A DNA stretch of 64,000 nucleotides from Vibrio zhanjiangensis (GCF_030161235.1 NZ_BSPW01000021.1:1-64000); one strand, 5' to 3'; shown: positions 8,231 to 16,684, counted from the first letter of the stretch. The notes: generated by a model from the sequence alone, not told the origin. Translations and numbers: made by a program.

Positions 8231-9010
8231 ATGGATATCTCATTTGAAATATTAGCGTTACTTTTTTTTGTCGCCAGCGTCGCAGGCTTTATTGATGCTA
8301 TGGCTGGCGGGGGAGGGCTACTGACCTTACCTGCTCTGCTTGCGGCGGGGGTTCCGCCGACTCAGGCACTGGCGACCAATAAGCTGCAAAGCTCATTTGG
8401 AAGCTTCTCGGCGAGCTGGTTTTTTATTCGCAATGGTGTTGTGAGCCTTAAGGAGATGCGCCTTGCCATTGGCTGCACTTTTATTGGTGCAGCGATTGGC
8501 GCGCAAGCGGTGCAGTATATTGATGCAGGCGTTTTGACCAGCCTAATCCCCATCTTGCTGCTAGCGATTTCATTGTACTTTTTATTTATGCCTAAAGCCA
8601 AAGCTGACTCGGGGGAAGCCAAGTTATCAGAGGCGATGTTTGCCCTGTGTGTTGGCGGTGGTGTCGGATTTTATGATGGCTTTTTTGGTCCCGGAACTGG
8701 CTCCATTTTTACCGTCTGTTTTGTCGTTATTGGTCAATTTTCTTTGGTCACCGCTACCGCTCGAACTAAGGTGCTTAACTTTACCTCGAATATTGCTGCG
8801 CTGCTGTTTTTCATTCTAGCGGGCCTGCCTATTTGGCAACTTGGCTTGGTGATGGCAGCTGGTGGCTTTTTCGGTGCTCGCCTTGGCGCTAAAGTGGTGG
8901 TCACCAAAGGGCAGAAATGGATTCGGCCTTTAGTCATCACCATGTCTATGGTGATGGCGGTTAAATTGCTTTGGCAACAGCATCACCAATGGTTGTTATC
9001 AATGTTTTAA
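8231..9010 (+). CDS. yfcA: TSUP (TauE/SafE) family transporter, YfcA-like
   Basis: This 259-residue membrane protein closely follows E. coli YfcA. It has the glycine-rich AGFIDAMAGGGGLLTLPALL motif in the first helix and its repeat FYDGFFGPGTGSIF in the second half, about eight helices in all. The family moves sulfur-containing or other organic anions; the substrate of YfcA is not established. No good ribosome binding site is seen before the ATG. Its 3' end overlaps the 3' end of the convergent LysR gene by 50 bases. Confidence 0.85.
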   Translation: MDISFEILALLFFVASVAGFIDAMAGGGGLLTLPALLAAGVPPTQALATNKLQSSFGSFSASWFFIRNGVVSLKEMRLAIGCTFIGAAIGAQAVQYIDAGVLTSLIPILLLAISLYFLFMPKAKADSGEAKLSEAMFALCVGGGVGFYDGFFGPGTGSIFTVCFVVIGQFSLVTATARTKVLNFTSNIAALLFFILAGLPIWQLGLVMAAGGFFGARLGAKVVVTKGQKWIRPLVITMSMVMAVKLLWQQHHQWLLSMF

Positions 9011-9806
9011 TTCTGGGTGATTGATAGACATTTTGTCTGACGCAAATGTGGATGGGGCGAATAAGGTGTGCAAGTTCAGCAAAGCGAAAGCAGTATCGCT
9101 CGGAAATATTCAAGGCTTTGATGATTGAGTTAGGAACGAGCGCCGGTGCCGTACCACCAAGAGCAAGCTGAGCGGCGGCGGTATAAGCGTCCATTTCCAT
9201 AATGGGTGTGATATGGAACTTGTCGAGCGTTTGTCGCTGATAACTGTTGGCTGGGTTGGTTAAATCATTGGTAATAATGCTACTTGGTAGTTGATGCAAT
9301 GGCTTATCCGATACAATTGCGAACGGTTCGTCAGCCAAATGAAACGTAAGTAAGCCATGATGGGCTGGTATGAGACCGGCGCACAGGCCCAAAGTGGCTT
9401 TACCCGATTGAACATGTTCGATAATTCGCGGGGTGTGATTGGTGGTGATGGTCAAAAAGGCATCGTGTTTTATGTAATCTGCGATGGTTTTACCAAGATA
9501 GCCGGCAATCAGGGATTTTGAGCTGTCTAAAGTTATCCATGAGGTATCTTGCAGAGTTTGCTGTTCATAAATAAGGCCGCGAAGCTCGTTAAATGAAGGC
9601 CCAATACTGTCAATTAAGGCCTGCCCATACGGTGTCAGTTTGATTGAGCGGCCGCAAGGCTCAATCAATTTCTTACCCAACTTCTTTTCTAAATTTGCAA
9701 TCCGCTTACTGACCGCCGATTGGCTGATATACAGCAAACTTCCGGTTCGGCTCATGGTTTTTGCTTTGCTCAGCACCAGCAGAGTTTCAATGCCTTCAAG
9801 TAACAT
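8961..9806 (-). CDS. LysR-family transcriptional regulator
   Basis: This 281-residue protein has the LysR architecture. The N-terminal winged helix-turn-helix is at about residues 3-60, with SRTGSLLYISQSAVSKRIAN as the recognition region, followed by a linker helix and a periplasmic-binding-like effector domain from about 90. Its target is unknown. It runs into the end of yfcA (50-base overlap on opposite strands), so the two transcripts would be antisense at their 3' ends. The yfcA promoter lies far from this regulator's own promoter, so control of yfcA is not implied by layout. Confidence 0.88.
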   Translation of the reverse strand: MLLEGIETLLVLSKAKTMSRTGSLLYISQSAVSKRIANLEKKLGKKLIEPCGRSIKLTPYGQALIDSIGPSFNELRGLIYEQQTLQDTSWITLDSSKSLIAGYLGKTIADYIKHDAFLTITTNHTPRIIEHVQSGKATLGLCAGLIPAHHGLLTFHLADEPFAIVSDKPLHQLPSSIITNDLTNPANSYQRQTLDKFHITPIMEMDAYTAAAQLALGGTAPALVPNSIIKALNISERYCFRFAELAHLIRPIHICVRQNVYQSPRIKTLITTIGDAVAKAI

Positions 9807-9974
9807 GACTAACGTTGAAAAATAGGAATGAATAACTCAATGTAGCGCAATTGGACTCAGTTTGATAGTTAAGCGATGGACACCGTCTGTCATTGAATGA
9901 GGCCATCTTCGCACTCGCTTGGTATTAATATTGGCTGGGTGAATTCTAGATGATTTATTTATTTCAATTGTTTA

Positions 9975-9992
9975 TTGTGATTGTTATCACAA
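9975..9992 (+). promoter_or_regulatory. Perfect CRP-type site upstream of the T6SS module
   Basis: TTGTGA-TTGTTA-TCACAA is a perfect match to the CRP consensus half sites TGTGA-N6-TCACA with extended arms. It lies about 200 bases upstream of the DUF6484 gene. CRP is known to influence T6SS expression in V. cholerae. It could also serve the divergent LysR gene. Confidence 0.7.
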
Positions 9993-10111
9993 GAACTAAA
10001 GGTTTTTCAACTGCTTGTTTAGACAAAAACACTGGCTTGATCGGCGTTATTTTTCCCCATTCGTCTTTTTATCTGTGCATTTAGTTTAATGACTATTCAA
10101 TGTGTCGGTAG

Positions 10112-10127
10112 TGGCTGTTTTTGTGCA
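10112..10127 (+). promoter_or_regulatory. Candidate sigma-54 (-24/-12) promoter
   Basis: The element TGGC-N8-GTGCA keeps the required GG-N10-GC spacing, with GG at 10113-10114 and GC at 10125-10126. It would start RNA about 55 bases before the DUF6484 gene. Sigma-54 with VasH drives T6SS hcp operons in V. cholerae. The -12 half is imperfect (GTGC rather than TTGC). Confidence 0.4.
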
Positions 10128-10191
10128 AGTGTGTTGTGTTTTTGGCCAGTGATATATTGCCAATGGATTCATATGAACAGAGGAAGTCGTG

Positions 10192-10650
10192 ATGACATCG
10201 CAAATCGCATCATCGGGTAGCCAAAGAGTCAGATTGGTGAGTATTGGCTGGGTAAAAGGAATTCATTCTGATAATCAGCATCTTGTTATTGATTTTATGG
10301 GCAACACGAGCCAAGAGCCTGTGCTTGCGGCTATTGGCCGAGCTTTTACTCGTGCGCAAATCAATATGGCAATAGACAACGAACTTGATTGTCGAATCGA
10401 ATTTATTGGTGATGATCTTGCCTGTCCAATTCTAACCGACGTGTATCTTTCGCTGATGGCCAAAGATGAATTAATCATCAGTGCAGATCGTGTGGTACTT
10501 GAGGGTAAAGAAGAGGTCGTCATAGGCTCTGGCTCAACCGAGACTAAATTCAGTGGTAACGATGGTCGCATTAAGACGAAAGCCGACTATATCACCAGCA
10601 ATGCCGAAAAATCGAACAAGATCCGAGGCGCCAAGGTCACCTTAAACTAG
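10192..10650 (+). CDS. DUF6484-like T6SS accessory protein
   Basis: This 152-residue protein starts at ATG 10192 behind AGGAAG; a GTG one codon earlier is less likely. The N-terminal 80 residues form a small beta-rich domain (RVRLVSIGWVKGI, then VLAAIGRAF) like the DUF6484 domain found beside T6SS cargo genes. The C-terminal part resembles the beta-helical tail seen in such proteins (IISADRVVLEGKEEVVIGSG, then IKTKADYI). It precedes the DUF4150 carrier by 28 bases. It is probably an adaptor or loading protein for that effector; the role is inference from context. Confidence 0.65.
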   Translation: MTSQIASSGSQRVRLVSIGWVKGIHSDNQHLVIDFMGNTSQEPVLAAIGRAFTRAQINMAIDNELDCRIEFIGDDLACPILTDVYLSLMAKDELIISADRVVLEGKEEVVIGSGSTETKFSGNDGRIKTKADYITSNAEKSNKIRGAKVTLN

Positions 10651-10678
10651 GGCGATTGAATGTAATCAAGGAGTAATC

Positions 10679-13453
10679 ATGTCTGTTACTATCAATGCAA
10701 ATGGACTGAGTATCGTTCATAAAGGCTCTGGTGGTGAGGCAAACGCGACCTTGCCGGATGTCTGTTTGACAACGGTTGGGCCTTCTGTTGTGCCTATCCC
10801 ATACGGCAATAATGCCAAATCAGCGGATTTGGTTGATGGTACAACCACGGTTAGCGCCGATGGTGGTAACAGTATTGCGCTCAAAGGCAGTAAATTTGCT
10901 AAGAGTACCGGTGATGCTGGCGGTGATAAAAAAGGCGTCTCATCTGGCACCATCGAAGCCGAAGCCGAGTTTATTTCTGCCTCACCCAATGTCTTTATTG
11001 AAGGCAAAGGCGTTGCCCGCTTGTCTGATCAAATGACGATGAACAAAGCCAACACTATGTGTTTGGGCGGCGTTCAAAATCCGCCCGTGACCGTCACGGA
11101 AGAAGAAGAAGGCACTTACACCGTTTATGTTAAAGCCCGATACCCAGACGGTATCTTGCTAAAAAATGCCGAGTTTGCAATTACTGACGCCTCAGGTATA
11201 CCGGTTTCTGCGGGCTTTTTTGACATGGCGGGCAAAAGTAAGGTGTCAGGGTTAAAACGCGGCCAAATAAAAATTTTTGCGCAAGAAAGTGTTAATGACT
11301 TTGTCGTAACACCTGTTCGCATCAATAACCCACACTATTTGCCTGAGTACTTAGATGATGCTTTTTTTGACTCTGTGTCCAAAGGGCAACAACTGTTTTG
11401 GCATCCGAACCGCGTCGCACCGCCTGTGGAAGGCTGGGGCACCATGGGCAAAAGTCTCACCGCCGATCGCTACTTTGCTGAGATGGTGAAAGCGGAAACC
11501 CAATCTCACTTTGCGCTGCGCCATCCAGAGTTTAAATATACTCTCTTGGCTGAGTCTTTAGTGGCGGGCATCGAGAGTTTGGTCGATGAAAGCTTTGATG
11601 CTCTATTAGTACAGGCTCTGCCTATGGTGGTGGAAGAAGGTGAGCTGTTGTCGGTGCTGTTTCGTTTACCCAAGCATGAAACCACAGATCGTATGCTGGC
11701 GTACATGCGCGCAAGGGGTAAAGGTAACCCGCAAACCTTCCTTAATGAGTATCCGTGGCAGCAAACCAAAAACCTGCTTAATGGCGAGATTGAACGTTTG
11801 CTTGGCAAGGTGAAAAGTCGCATCGAGTCGCTGCAACAAGAAGCCAGTCGCCTTAATTATGTCTATCTTTCCGCTGATATTTACGCCAAGCACATCAAAA
11901 CCATCGACACCTATACCAAGGCATTATCGGATAAATTGGCGCAAGCCTTTACTCGCTTAGAAGATAAGTCGAAGCAATTGATGAGCAATACCTTAGGCGT
12001 GTCGGTCATTCAAGCAGCCGACAATATCTACTCCGCTGAAGCAGGTACCATAGAAGTGGTGGTCAATACCCTGCCTAAAATCGACCTTGAGGAGCAGAAG
12101 TGGGTTAAAGTACGGGCTATATATTCAGACCTTTGGCAAACACCGATTTATGCGCAAAATCTAACAGTGACGACCAATTCTGTATTGCATGAAGAAAATG
12201 TTGCGCTAAATGCGTTACCTGCTCGTAGTACCGAGTCCGAGAGTATTGAGTTGGCTAATGAAACCCAACAAATTGAAGGCGGTGTGGCGGTATTTAACAC
12301 TCTAAAACCCAATACCAATACCGTTACCGTTGAATTTGTTGGTGAACCGGGTATAGAAAAGCAGATCAGTAATATTCAAGAAAGCGTAGAGGCTAGCCTA
12401 GATGGTGCCTACAACGCACTGGTCGATGATATGCAAGGTTTTCGACAGCAATGGGATGAAAAGGGTTATTGGACTCTAGGTGATGGCGTGATTGACGGCG
12501 CTAAAGCTTGGGGAGCGGATATCGTTGATATGTTATCGCCCAGTTTTTGGGGGGATGCCGCCGACACCATTTCAGACTTGTCTTCTTCAGCCATAGATAA
12601 GCTGGCGATTTATTCGGCCGATAAATTCAACGCCATTACTAAGGCAATGCTTAATGAAAAGGGGCAGCTTAACAATCCGACTTGGGTATTAGAAACCTTA
12701 GGCAGAGAGTTTGATTCATTCCAAGACAGCGTTTTCCAATCGGTCGATGAGGCCATTGAAGAAGTGGGGCAGTTGTATGCTGAAAGCCAAGATGTGGTGC
12801 GAAAGTTAGAATGTATTGCTAAACATCGCCAGACAATTTTAGCGCTTCCGCAGAAAATTTCTAATGGTGATGTCGATGCGGTTCAAACCTTTGTTGATAC
12901 CGTATTAATGGAGCTTGATCCAGAGTGGGCGATGGAAGTTAAGGGGCATGAGCAATTTCCTAGAGCCATGGCCATTATCGAAGACCACGATACGATTCTC
13001 ACGTATGTCACTTACCTGTCTTTAATGCTAGAGGCTATTCCGCCCAATTTCTATTTCTACTACGGCGGCAAAGCAGGTACTTACTTACTGCTTGAACTTG
13101 TTCTTACCATAGTGCTGGCGATTTTTACCCTAGGTACAGGCGCTGCGGCTCGCATTGCCACCTTGGTTGCTCGCTTGGCTGTAGGGGCGAAAAAAGTGAA
13201 AGGGATTCGAAATGCCGCCAAAGCATTAGATTCATTTATTAAAGCGCTAGAGAGCTTAATTGATGTGCTGGCCGATTATCAAGAGCTGGCCGAAAAGCTG
13301 GTTAAACGCCCACTTGGGAAATTTAAAGGCAAGCCTGTCATGACGATGACCGCCAAAAAGAAAGCCGTTAAACGCGATGCTAGCTGCCGGCTTTGTCATT
13401 CCAATCAACACAAAACACCGCGTGTTAAACGAGGTGAGTTAGAGTATATTTAA
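10679..13453 (+). CDS. DUF4150 (PAAR-like) T6SS cargo/effector carrier protein
   Basis: This 924-residue protein carries an N-terminal DUF4150 PAAR-like domain (about residues 1-135, with the MCLGG signature near its end). Such domains cap the VgrG spike. Next come a transthyretin/Ig-like segment (about 145-210) and a long helical middle. Near residues 780-830 is a hydrophobic stretch (TYLLLELVLTIVLAIFTLG) that could insert in a membrane. The last 30 residues are basic and contain CRLCHSNQHK. The nuclease domain often fused at the end of such carriers is instead a separate gene 8 bases downstream. Delivery by T6SS is inferred from DUF4150 and neighbours. Confidence 0.8.
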   Translation: MSVTINANGLSIVHKGSGGEANATLPDVCLTTVGPSVVPIPYGNNAKSADLVDGTTTVSADGGNSIALKGSKFAKSTGDAGGDKKGVSSGTIEAEAEFISASPNVFIEGKGVARLSDQMTMNKANTMCLGGVQNPPVTVTEEEEGTYTVYVKARYPDGILLKNAEFAITDASGIPVSAGFFDMAGKSKVSGLKRGQIKIFAQESVNDFVVTPVRINNPHYLPEYLDDAFFDSVSKGQQLFWHPNRVAPPVEGWGTMGKSLTADRYFAEMVKAETQSHFALRHPEFKYTLLAESLVAGIESLVDESFDALLVQALPMVVEEGELLSVLFRLPKHETTDRMLAYMRARGKGNPQTFLNEYPWQQTKNLLNGEIERLLGKVKSRIESLQQEASRLNYVYLSADIYAKHIKTIDTYTKALSDKLAQAFTRLEDKSKQLMSNTLGVSVIQAADNIYSAEAGTIEVVVNTLPKIDLEEQKWVKVRAIYSDLWQTPIYAQNLTVTTNSVLHEENVALNALPARSTESESIELANETQQIEGGVAVFNTLKPNTNTVTVEFVGEPGIEKQISNIQESVEASLDGAYNALVDDMQGFRQQWDEKGYWTLGDGVIDGAKAWGADIVDMLSPSFWGDAADTISDLSSSAIDKLAIYSADKFNAITKAMLNEKGQLNNPTWVLETLGREFDSFQDSVFQSVDEAIEEVGQLYAESQDVVRKLECIAKHRQTILALPQKISNGDVDAVQTFVDTVLMELDPEWAMEVKGHEQFPRAMAIIEDHDTILTYVTYLSLMLEAIPPNFYFYYGGKAGTYLLLELVLTIVLAIFTLGTGAAARIATLVARLAVGAKKVKGIRNAAKALDSFIKALESLIDVLADYQELAEKLVKRPLGKFKGKPVMTMTAKKKAVKRDASCRLCHSNQHKTPRVKRGELEYI

Positions 13454-13461
13454 GGTGCAAA

Positions 13462-14076
13462 ATGGGATATAGAGAGGCTGTATTGGAGCCGGCTGAAAGC
13501 GATCCAAGTCATCCAATAAACCATGGTTTTAAGATGCAGGTACACCACCTTTTATCGAAGCAAGGCGTTAAAAAAACAGGTGATGGCCCCAAATTAAAGT
13601 CTTACGGCTATGATATTAATTTGCCAGGCAATTTGGTCGCTTTACCTTGCACTTTGGAAGGTGCGTGTCATTTACAAGTCCAACTACATAGAGGCAATCA
13701 CCCTGCTGTTATTGATACTAATGATAATGATGGAGAGCATCCCAAAACTTACCATAAATTTGTTACCAAGCGAGTAAAAGGCGCCTATAAGACCATAAGT
13801 AAGCGTTGTGAAAATCAGGATAATCCTGGTATTCAGCGTTATATGGACTACCACAGCTTGTTGATATTACGTAAGATTCGTAGTTTTGAGTTGCCCTTAA
13901 CTAATGTTGCCGAAGCTTTTAAGCGGGGCGGAGTGGGGTGCTTGGGCGCGACAACTGTTCCAGAGCTAAGGTTAAAGTTAGAGGCGAACCCCAAAGAGTG
14001 TACATGCAAGGGAAGAAAACATGATAAATTCAGTTCCTTCACAGAAATACCCTATAACCTAGAACGAGGAAAATAG
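13462..14076 (+). CDS. AHH-like HNH/ENDO VII-fold nuclease toxin
   Basis: This 204-residue protein resembles the AHH nuclease family of polymorphic toxins. The core is VHHLLSKQG at residues 27-35 (VHH in place of AHH), then a G-Y-IN-N segment (about 48-58) and LHRGNHP at 75-81. The two His of the first motif and the His of the last are the expected catalytic or metal residues. It would cleave DNA or RNA of target cells. It starts with its own ATG after a GGTG element, in a different frame from the carrier. It is followed two bases later by its presumed immunity gene. It ends with RGK-stop, a sequence also found as scars further on. Confidence 0.75.
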   Translation: MGYREAVLEPAESDPSHPINHGFKMQVHHLLSKQGVKKTGDGPKLKSYGYDINLPGNLVALPCTLEGACHLQVQLHRGNHPAVIDTNDNDGEHPKTYHKFVTKRVKGAYKTISKRCENQDNPGIQRYMDYHSLLILRKIRSFELPLTNVAEAFKRGGVGCLGATTVPELRLKLEANPKECTCKGRKHDKFSSFTEIPYNLERGK

Positions 14077-14078
14077 CT

Positions 14079-14714
14079 TTGAGTGCGTTGAATATTTATG
14101 ATGAGTCTTATTACATTATTTTTTCTGATGATGACTTTGAAGAGTATGATAATGACTTAACACCAACTCAATATACGGCCAATACTCATTGGGGTTTTGA
14201 AAAGCTGACCTTTGGTATAAAGCCACTTACCTTTGTCTCCGATAATGATAATTTGGACTTTTTGCAGCAAGATTACGCAATCGCATTTAATGTGCCGAAT
14301 TTTGTTGTTACCTCAAAATTAAAAGAGTTACTTGAAGATGGCCTTTACGGCAGTCAGTTTTTTCCAGCAATTATCCAAGATGAGAACAATAATTCGGTTG
14401 AAGGGCTCTGGGCACTGAATACTTTTGAAGACCTAGACTGTGTTGATTTTAAAAGAAGCCAATATTTTATGCCAGGGGATGGTACCACAGAAATTGATGG
14501 TTTTAGTATTAAACCCGATATGGATAATTACCGATTTCGAGAAGATGTATTCGATGCGATTCCAGAAAGTGAACGTTTAATATTCCAAGTTGGAAATACA
14601 ACTTCAGGAGAAATTTTCTTTCATCAAAAAGTTGTCGATATTTTTAAAAAGCATGATGTTAAAGGTATTCGCTTTTTTAAAGCGAGTGAGTATCATGTCG
14701 GTGATGAATTCTAG
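14079..14714 (+). CDS. Immunity-type protein A1, cognate candidate for the nuclease
   Basis: This 211-residue acidic protein starts at a TTG, two bases after the nuclease stop, behind GAGGA. The same TTG and spacing are kept in copies A2 and A3. It begins with a YYIIFSDDDFEEYD block and has a central FPAIIQDENNNSVEGLW and a C-terminal IFFHQKVVDIFKKHDVKG. This layout resembles Imm11/DUF1629-type immunity proteins, a tentative assignment. As the gene directly next to the toxin it is the likeliest cognate immunity. No signal peptide is seen, so it should act in the cytoplasm. Confidence 0.7.
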   Translation: MSALNIYDESYYIIFSDDDFEEYDNDLTPTQYTANTHWGFEKLTFGIKPLTFVSDNDNLDFLQQDYAIAFNVPNFVVTSKLKELLEDGLYGSQFFPAIIQDENNNSVEGLWALNTFEDLDCVDFKRSQYFMPGDGTTEIDGFSIKPDMDNYRFREDVFDAIPESERLIFQVGNTTSGEIFFHQKVVDIFKKHDVKGIRFFKASEYHVGDEF

Positions 14715-14753
14715 CGATTCTAGATTGGTATGCTTACTTAATTTCAAATTATA

Positions 14754-14957
14754 ATGCAAAGGGGATAACTCTCCTTTGTATTGAGTTTTTATAAGCCTTA
14801 GCGTATTTCCAACTCGATTAATAAAGTCTCACCCACTTACTTGAGCATCAAGGATTTGAGTTTTATTCTTTGGGTAAGTTTGAACTAAACAGCGGCGCAC
14901 GATGGAATAAAAAACCATTACATACCAAAATACAAGATGGGCACCTAAGGTAGGACA
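14754..14957 (+). repeat. 204-bp spacer repeat, copy 1
   Basis: This is the first of three direct repeats, each exactly 204 bases (also 15713-15916 and 17358-17561). Each begins ATGCAAAGGGGA and ends just before the ATG of an MSQYN reading frame. It holds a hairpin (AAAGG.../...CCTTT) that may end the upstream immunity transcript, and a well-kept block around 14894-14957. Each copy follows an A-type immunity gene. Confidence 0.85.
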
Positions 14958-15014
14958 ATGAGTCAATATAACGATCAGCGCTATTTTTTATTTAAAAGCT
15001 ACGATGAAGACTAA
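14958..15014 (+). pseudogene. Truncated 5' remnant of B-type immunity gene (b1)
   Basis: An 18-codon frame begins MSQYNDQRYFLFKSYDED and then stops. It matches the first 16 or so residues of the intact B gene at 17562 (MSQYNDQYYIVFKNYDE). The rest is missing. The sequence joins directly to a scar of an effector 3' end (15020-15040) and then copy A2. Confidence 0.75.
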
Positions 15015-15019
15015 TAAAC

Positions 15020-15040
15020 AACTTGGCAAGAGGAAAATAA
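15020..15040 (+). pseudogene. Scar of an effector gene 3' end before immunity copy A2
   Basis: These seven codons read NLARGK-stop, against NLERGK-stop at the end of the nuclease gene at 14076. As there, the stop is followed by two bases and then TTG AGT GCG of the A copy. This suggests the A2 module once followed a related effector. Confidence 0.6.
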
Positions 15041-15061
15041 CTTTGAGTGCGTTAAATATTT

Positions 15062-15682
15062 ATGATGAATCCTATTATATTTCCAGACTATGAACTAGAA
15101 GACTACGACATAGATCTTACTCCTACTCAATATACGGCCGATACTGATTGGGATTTTAAAAAGCAGACCTTTGGTATAAAGCCACTTACCTTTGTCTCCG
15201 ATAATGATAATGTGGAATTTTTGCAGCAAGATTACGCTCTAGCATTTAACGGAAATAAATTTGTAGTCACAAAAAAAATTAAAGAGCTGCTTGAAGATGG
15301 CCTTTACGGCAGTCAGTTTTTTCCAGCAGTTATTCAAGATGAGAACAATAATTCGGTTGAAGGACTCTGGGCACTGAATACATTTCAACGCTTAGATTGT
15401 GTTGATTTTAAAAGAAGCCAATATTTTATGCCAGGGGATGGAACCACAGAAATTGATGGTTTTGCAATTAGACCTCATATGAGTAATTACCGATTTCGAG
15501 AAGATGTGTTTGATGCAATCCCTGAAAGCGAGCGCTTAATTTTTCAGGTTGGAAATACAACAACAGGAGAAATTTTCTTTCATCAAAAAGTTGTCGATCT
15601 TTTTAAAAAGCATGATGTTAAAGGTATTCGCTTTTTTAAAGCGAGTGAGTATCATGTCGGTGATCAATTCTCACGATTTTAA
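15062..15682 (+). CDS. Immunity-type protein A2, 5' end frameshifted
   Basis: This 206-residue reading frame is closely similar to A1 and A3 from about residue 12 onward. The original TTG start is still present at 15043 with its GAGGA. In that frame the protein hits TGA at 15091 after about 16 codons, because a small deletion lies near 15075-15085. Expression would need the internal ATG at 15062, which has no good ribosome binding site. It is either a gene with a new start or an early pseudogene. At the 5' end the sequence (FPDYELEDYD) drifts toward that of the C gene, hinting at recombination. Confidence 0.6.
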   Translation: MMNPIIFPDYELEDYDIDLTPTQYTADTDWDFKKQTFGIKPLTFVSDNDNVEFLQQDYALAFNGNKFVVTKKIKELLEDGLYGSQFFPAVIQDENNNSVEGLWALNTFQRLDCVDFKRSQYFMPGDGTTEIDGFAIRPHMSNYRFREDVFDAIPESERLIFQVGNTTTGEIFFHQKVVDLFKKHDVKGIRFFKASEYHVGDQFSRF

Positions 15683-15712
15683 ATCAGTATACTCGCTCAA
15701 ATTAAATTTTGA

Positions 15713-15916
15713 ATGCAAAGGGGAGAACTCTCCTTTGTATTGGGTTTTTATAAGCCTTAGCGTATTTCCAACTCGCTTAATAAGGTATTACGCACTTACT
15801 TTATCATCAAGGTTTGGAATTTTATTCTATTGTTAAGTTTGAACTAAACAGCGGCGCACGATGGAATAAAAAACCATTACATACCAAAATACAAGATGGG
15901 CACCTAAGGTAGGACA
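15713..15916 (+). repeat. 204-bp spacer repeat, copy 2
   Basis: This is the second of the three 204-base direct repeats, between A2 and b2. It is more diverged in its middle (about 15780-15830) than copies 1 and 3. The last 75 bases are almost unchanged. Confidence 0.85.
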
Positions 15917-16006
15917 ATGAGTCAATATAACAGTCAATACTATATTGTATTTAAAAGCTATGATGAAAACACTTTGTACCTAAAACTGCAAAAGCATTCA
16001 GAATGA
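15917..16006 (+). pseudogene. Truncated 5' remnant of B-type immunity gene (b2)
   Basis: A 29-codon frame reads MSQYNSQYYIVFKSYDEN and continues to LQKHSE before a stop. It matches the first 28 residues of the intact B gene. Its stop overlaps the ATG of the C gene (ATGA), so the fragment now serves as the leader of C. Confidence 0.75.
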
Positions 16007-16575
16007 AATACGATCAAGAGTACTACATTATCAGCCCAGACTTTGATATTGAAGGGTATTCAGTAATACCTTCTGATTCTACTGGTCTGCGCAGGTTTCA
16101 TTACCGCGAACTTGTCTATGGTGAACCGGCTTTAAGATTTAGCACTAAGAATGGTCAACAGTTAGGTGATGATATACCAATGTTGTTTTGTACGCCTAGC
16201 TTTATCATATCTGAAGATCTAAAAGAAATTTTTGATGATAGTGTTTATGGAGGAAAACTATACCCTGCAATAATAAATGATACCATGCACCATTATCTTC
16301 TTATTAATATCTATGACTCTCTTGACTGTTGGGATAGAGAGCGCTCAGTCTATGAGATTGATGATCCTGATGATGAAGCACATGTTATTAAATACAGCTT
16401 AAATAGCGCAATTCTCGATAAGATCCCTGAGTCAAAGAGGCTAATCTTCAAGATGGGAGGAGATGATTTAGCTCCGGTAGTCGTTCATAAAACCATCAAG
16501 AGAAAACTGGAACAAAAAATACCCTACCTCAAATTCTATTGTATTGAAAGCTATGAGCTTGGAGATGAATACTAG
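16003..16575 (+). CDS. Immunity-type protein C
   Basis: This 190-residue protein is related to A and B copies but clearly distinct. It keeps the YYIISPDFDIEGY opening, a YPAIINDTMHHYLLINIYDS centre, a DKIPESKRLIFKMGG stretch and a final SYELGDEY. Its ATG overlaps the stop of the b2 fragment, suggesting translational coupling to that truncated frame. It sits between the second and third A modules and lacks its own effector, so it looks like an orphan immunity gene. Imm11/DUF1629-like membership is tentative. Confidence 0.68.
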   Translation: MKYDQEYYIISPDFDIEGYSVIPSDSTGLRRFHYRELVYGEPALRFSTKNGQQLGDDIPMLFCTPSFIISEDLKEIFDDSVYGGKLYPAIINDTMHHYLLINIYDSLDCWDRERSVYEIDDPDDEAHVIKYSLNSAILDKIPESKRLIFKMGGDDLAPVVVHKTIKRKLEQKIPYLKFYCIESYELGDEY

Positions 16576-16610
16576 AGAGAAAGTTATCTTATCGAATTGC
16601 AAGGTGTAGA

Positions 16611-16682
16611 ATGCCAAACAAGCTAGTCACCCGAGTTAAAGCCGTTGGTATGCCTTGCCGGTATAGAGAAAGAGGAAAATAG
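16611..16682 (+). pseudogene. Effector remnant before immunity copy A3
   Basis: A 23-codon frame behind AAGGTG begins MPNKLVTRVK and ends RYRERGK-stop. The last residues and the junction (stop, two bases, TTG AGT GCG) match the nuclease/A1 junction. It looks like an effector gene internally deleted to its two ends. That it is the start of a real effector is inference. Confidence 0.5.
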
Positions 16683-16684
16683 CC

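Larger units (their letters stand above)
9807..10191. other. Promoter region between the LysR gene and the T6SS effector module
   Basis: These 385 bases separate a minus-strand regulator from the plus-strand T6SS cargo genes. No coding sequence is convincing. The region holds a perfect CRP-type palindrome (9975-9992) and a sigma-54-like element (10112-10127), both annotated separately. Confidence 0.6.

Noticed and set aside
13435..13461. Frameshift splitting one long effector into carrier and nuclease
   Set aside because: The nuclease frame has a stop at 13435 inside the carrier gene, and the nuclease has its own ATG and ribosome binding site, so two genes are more likely.
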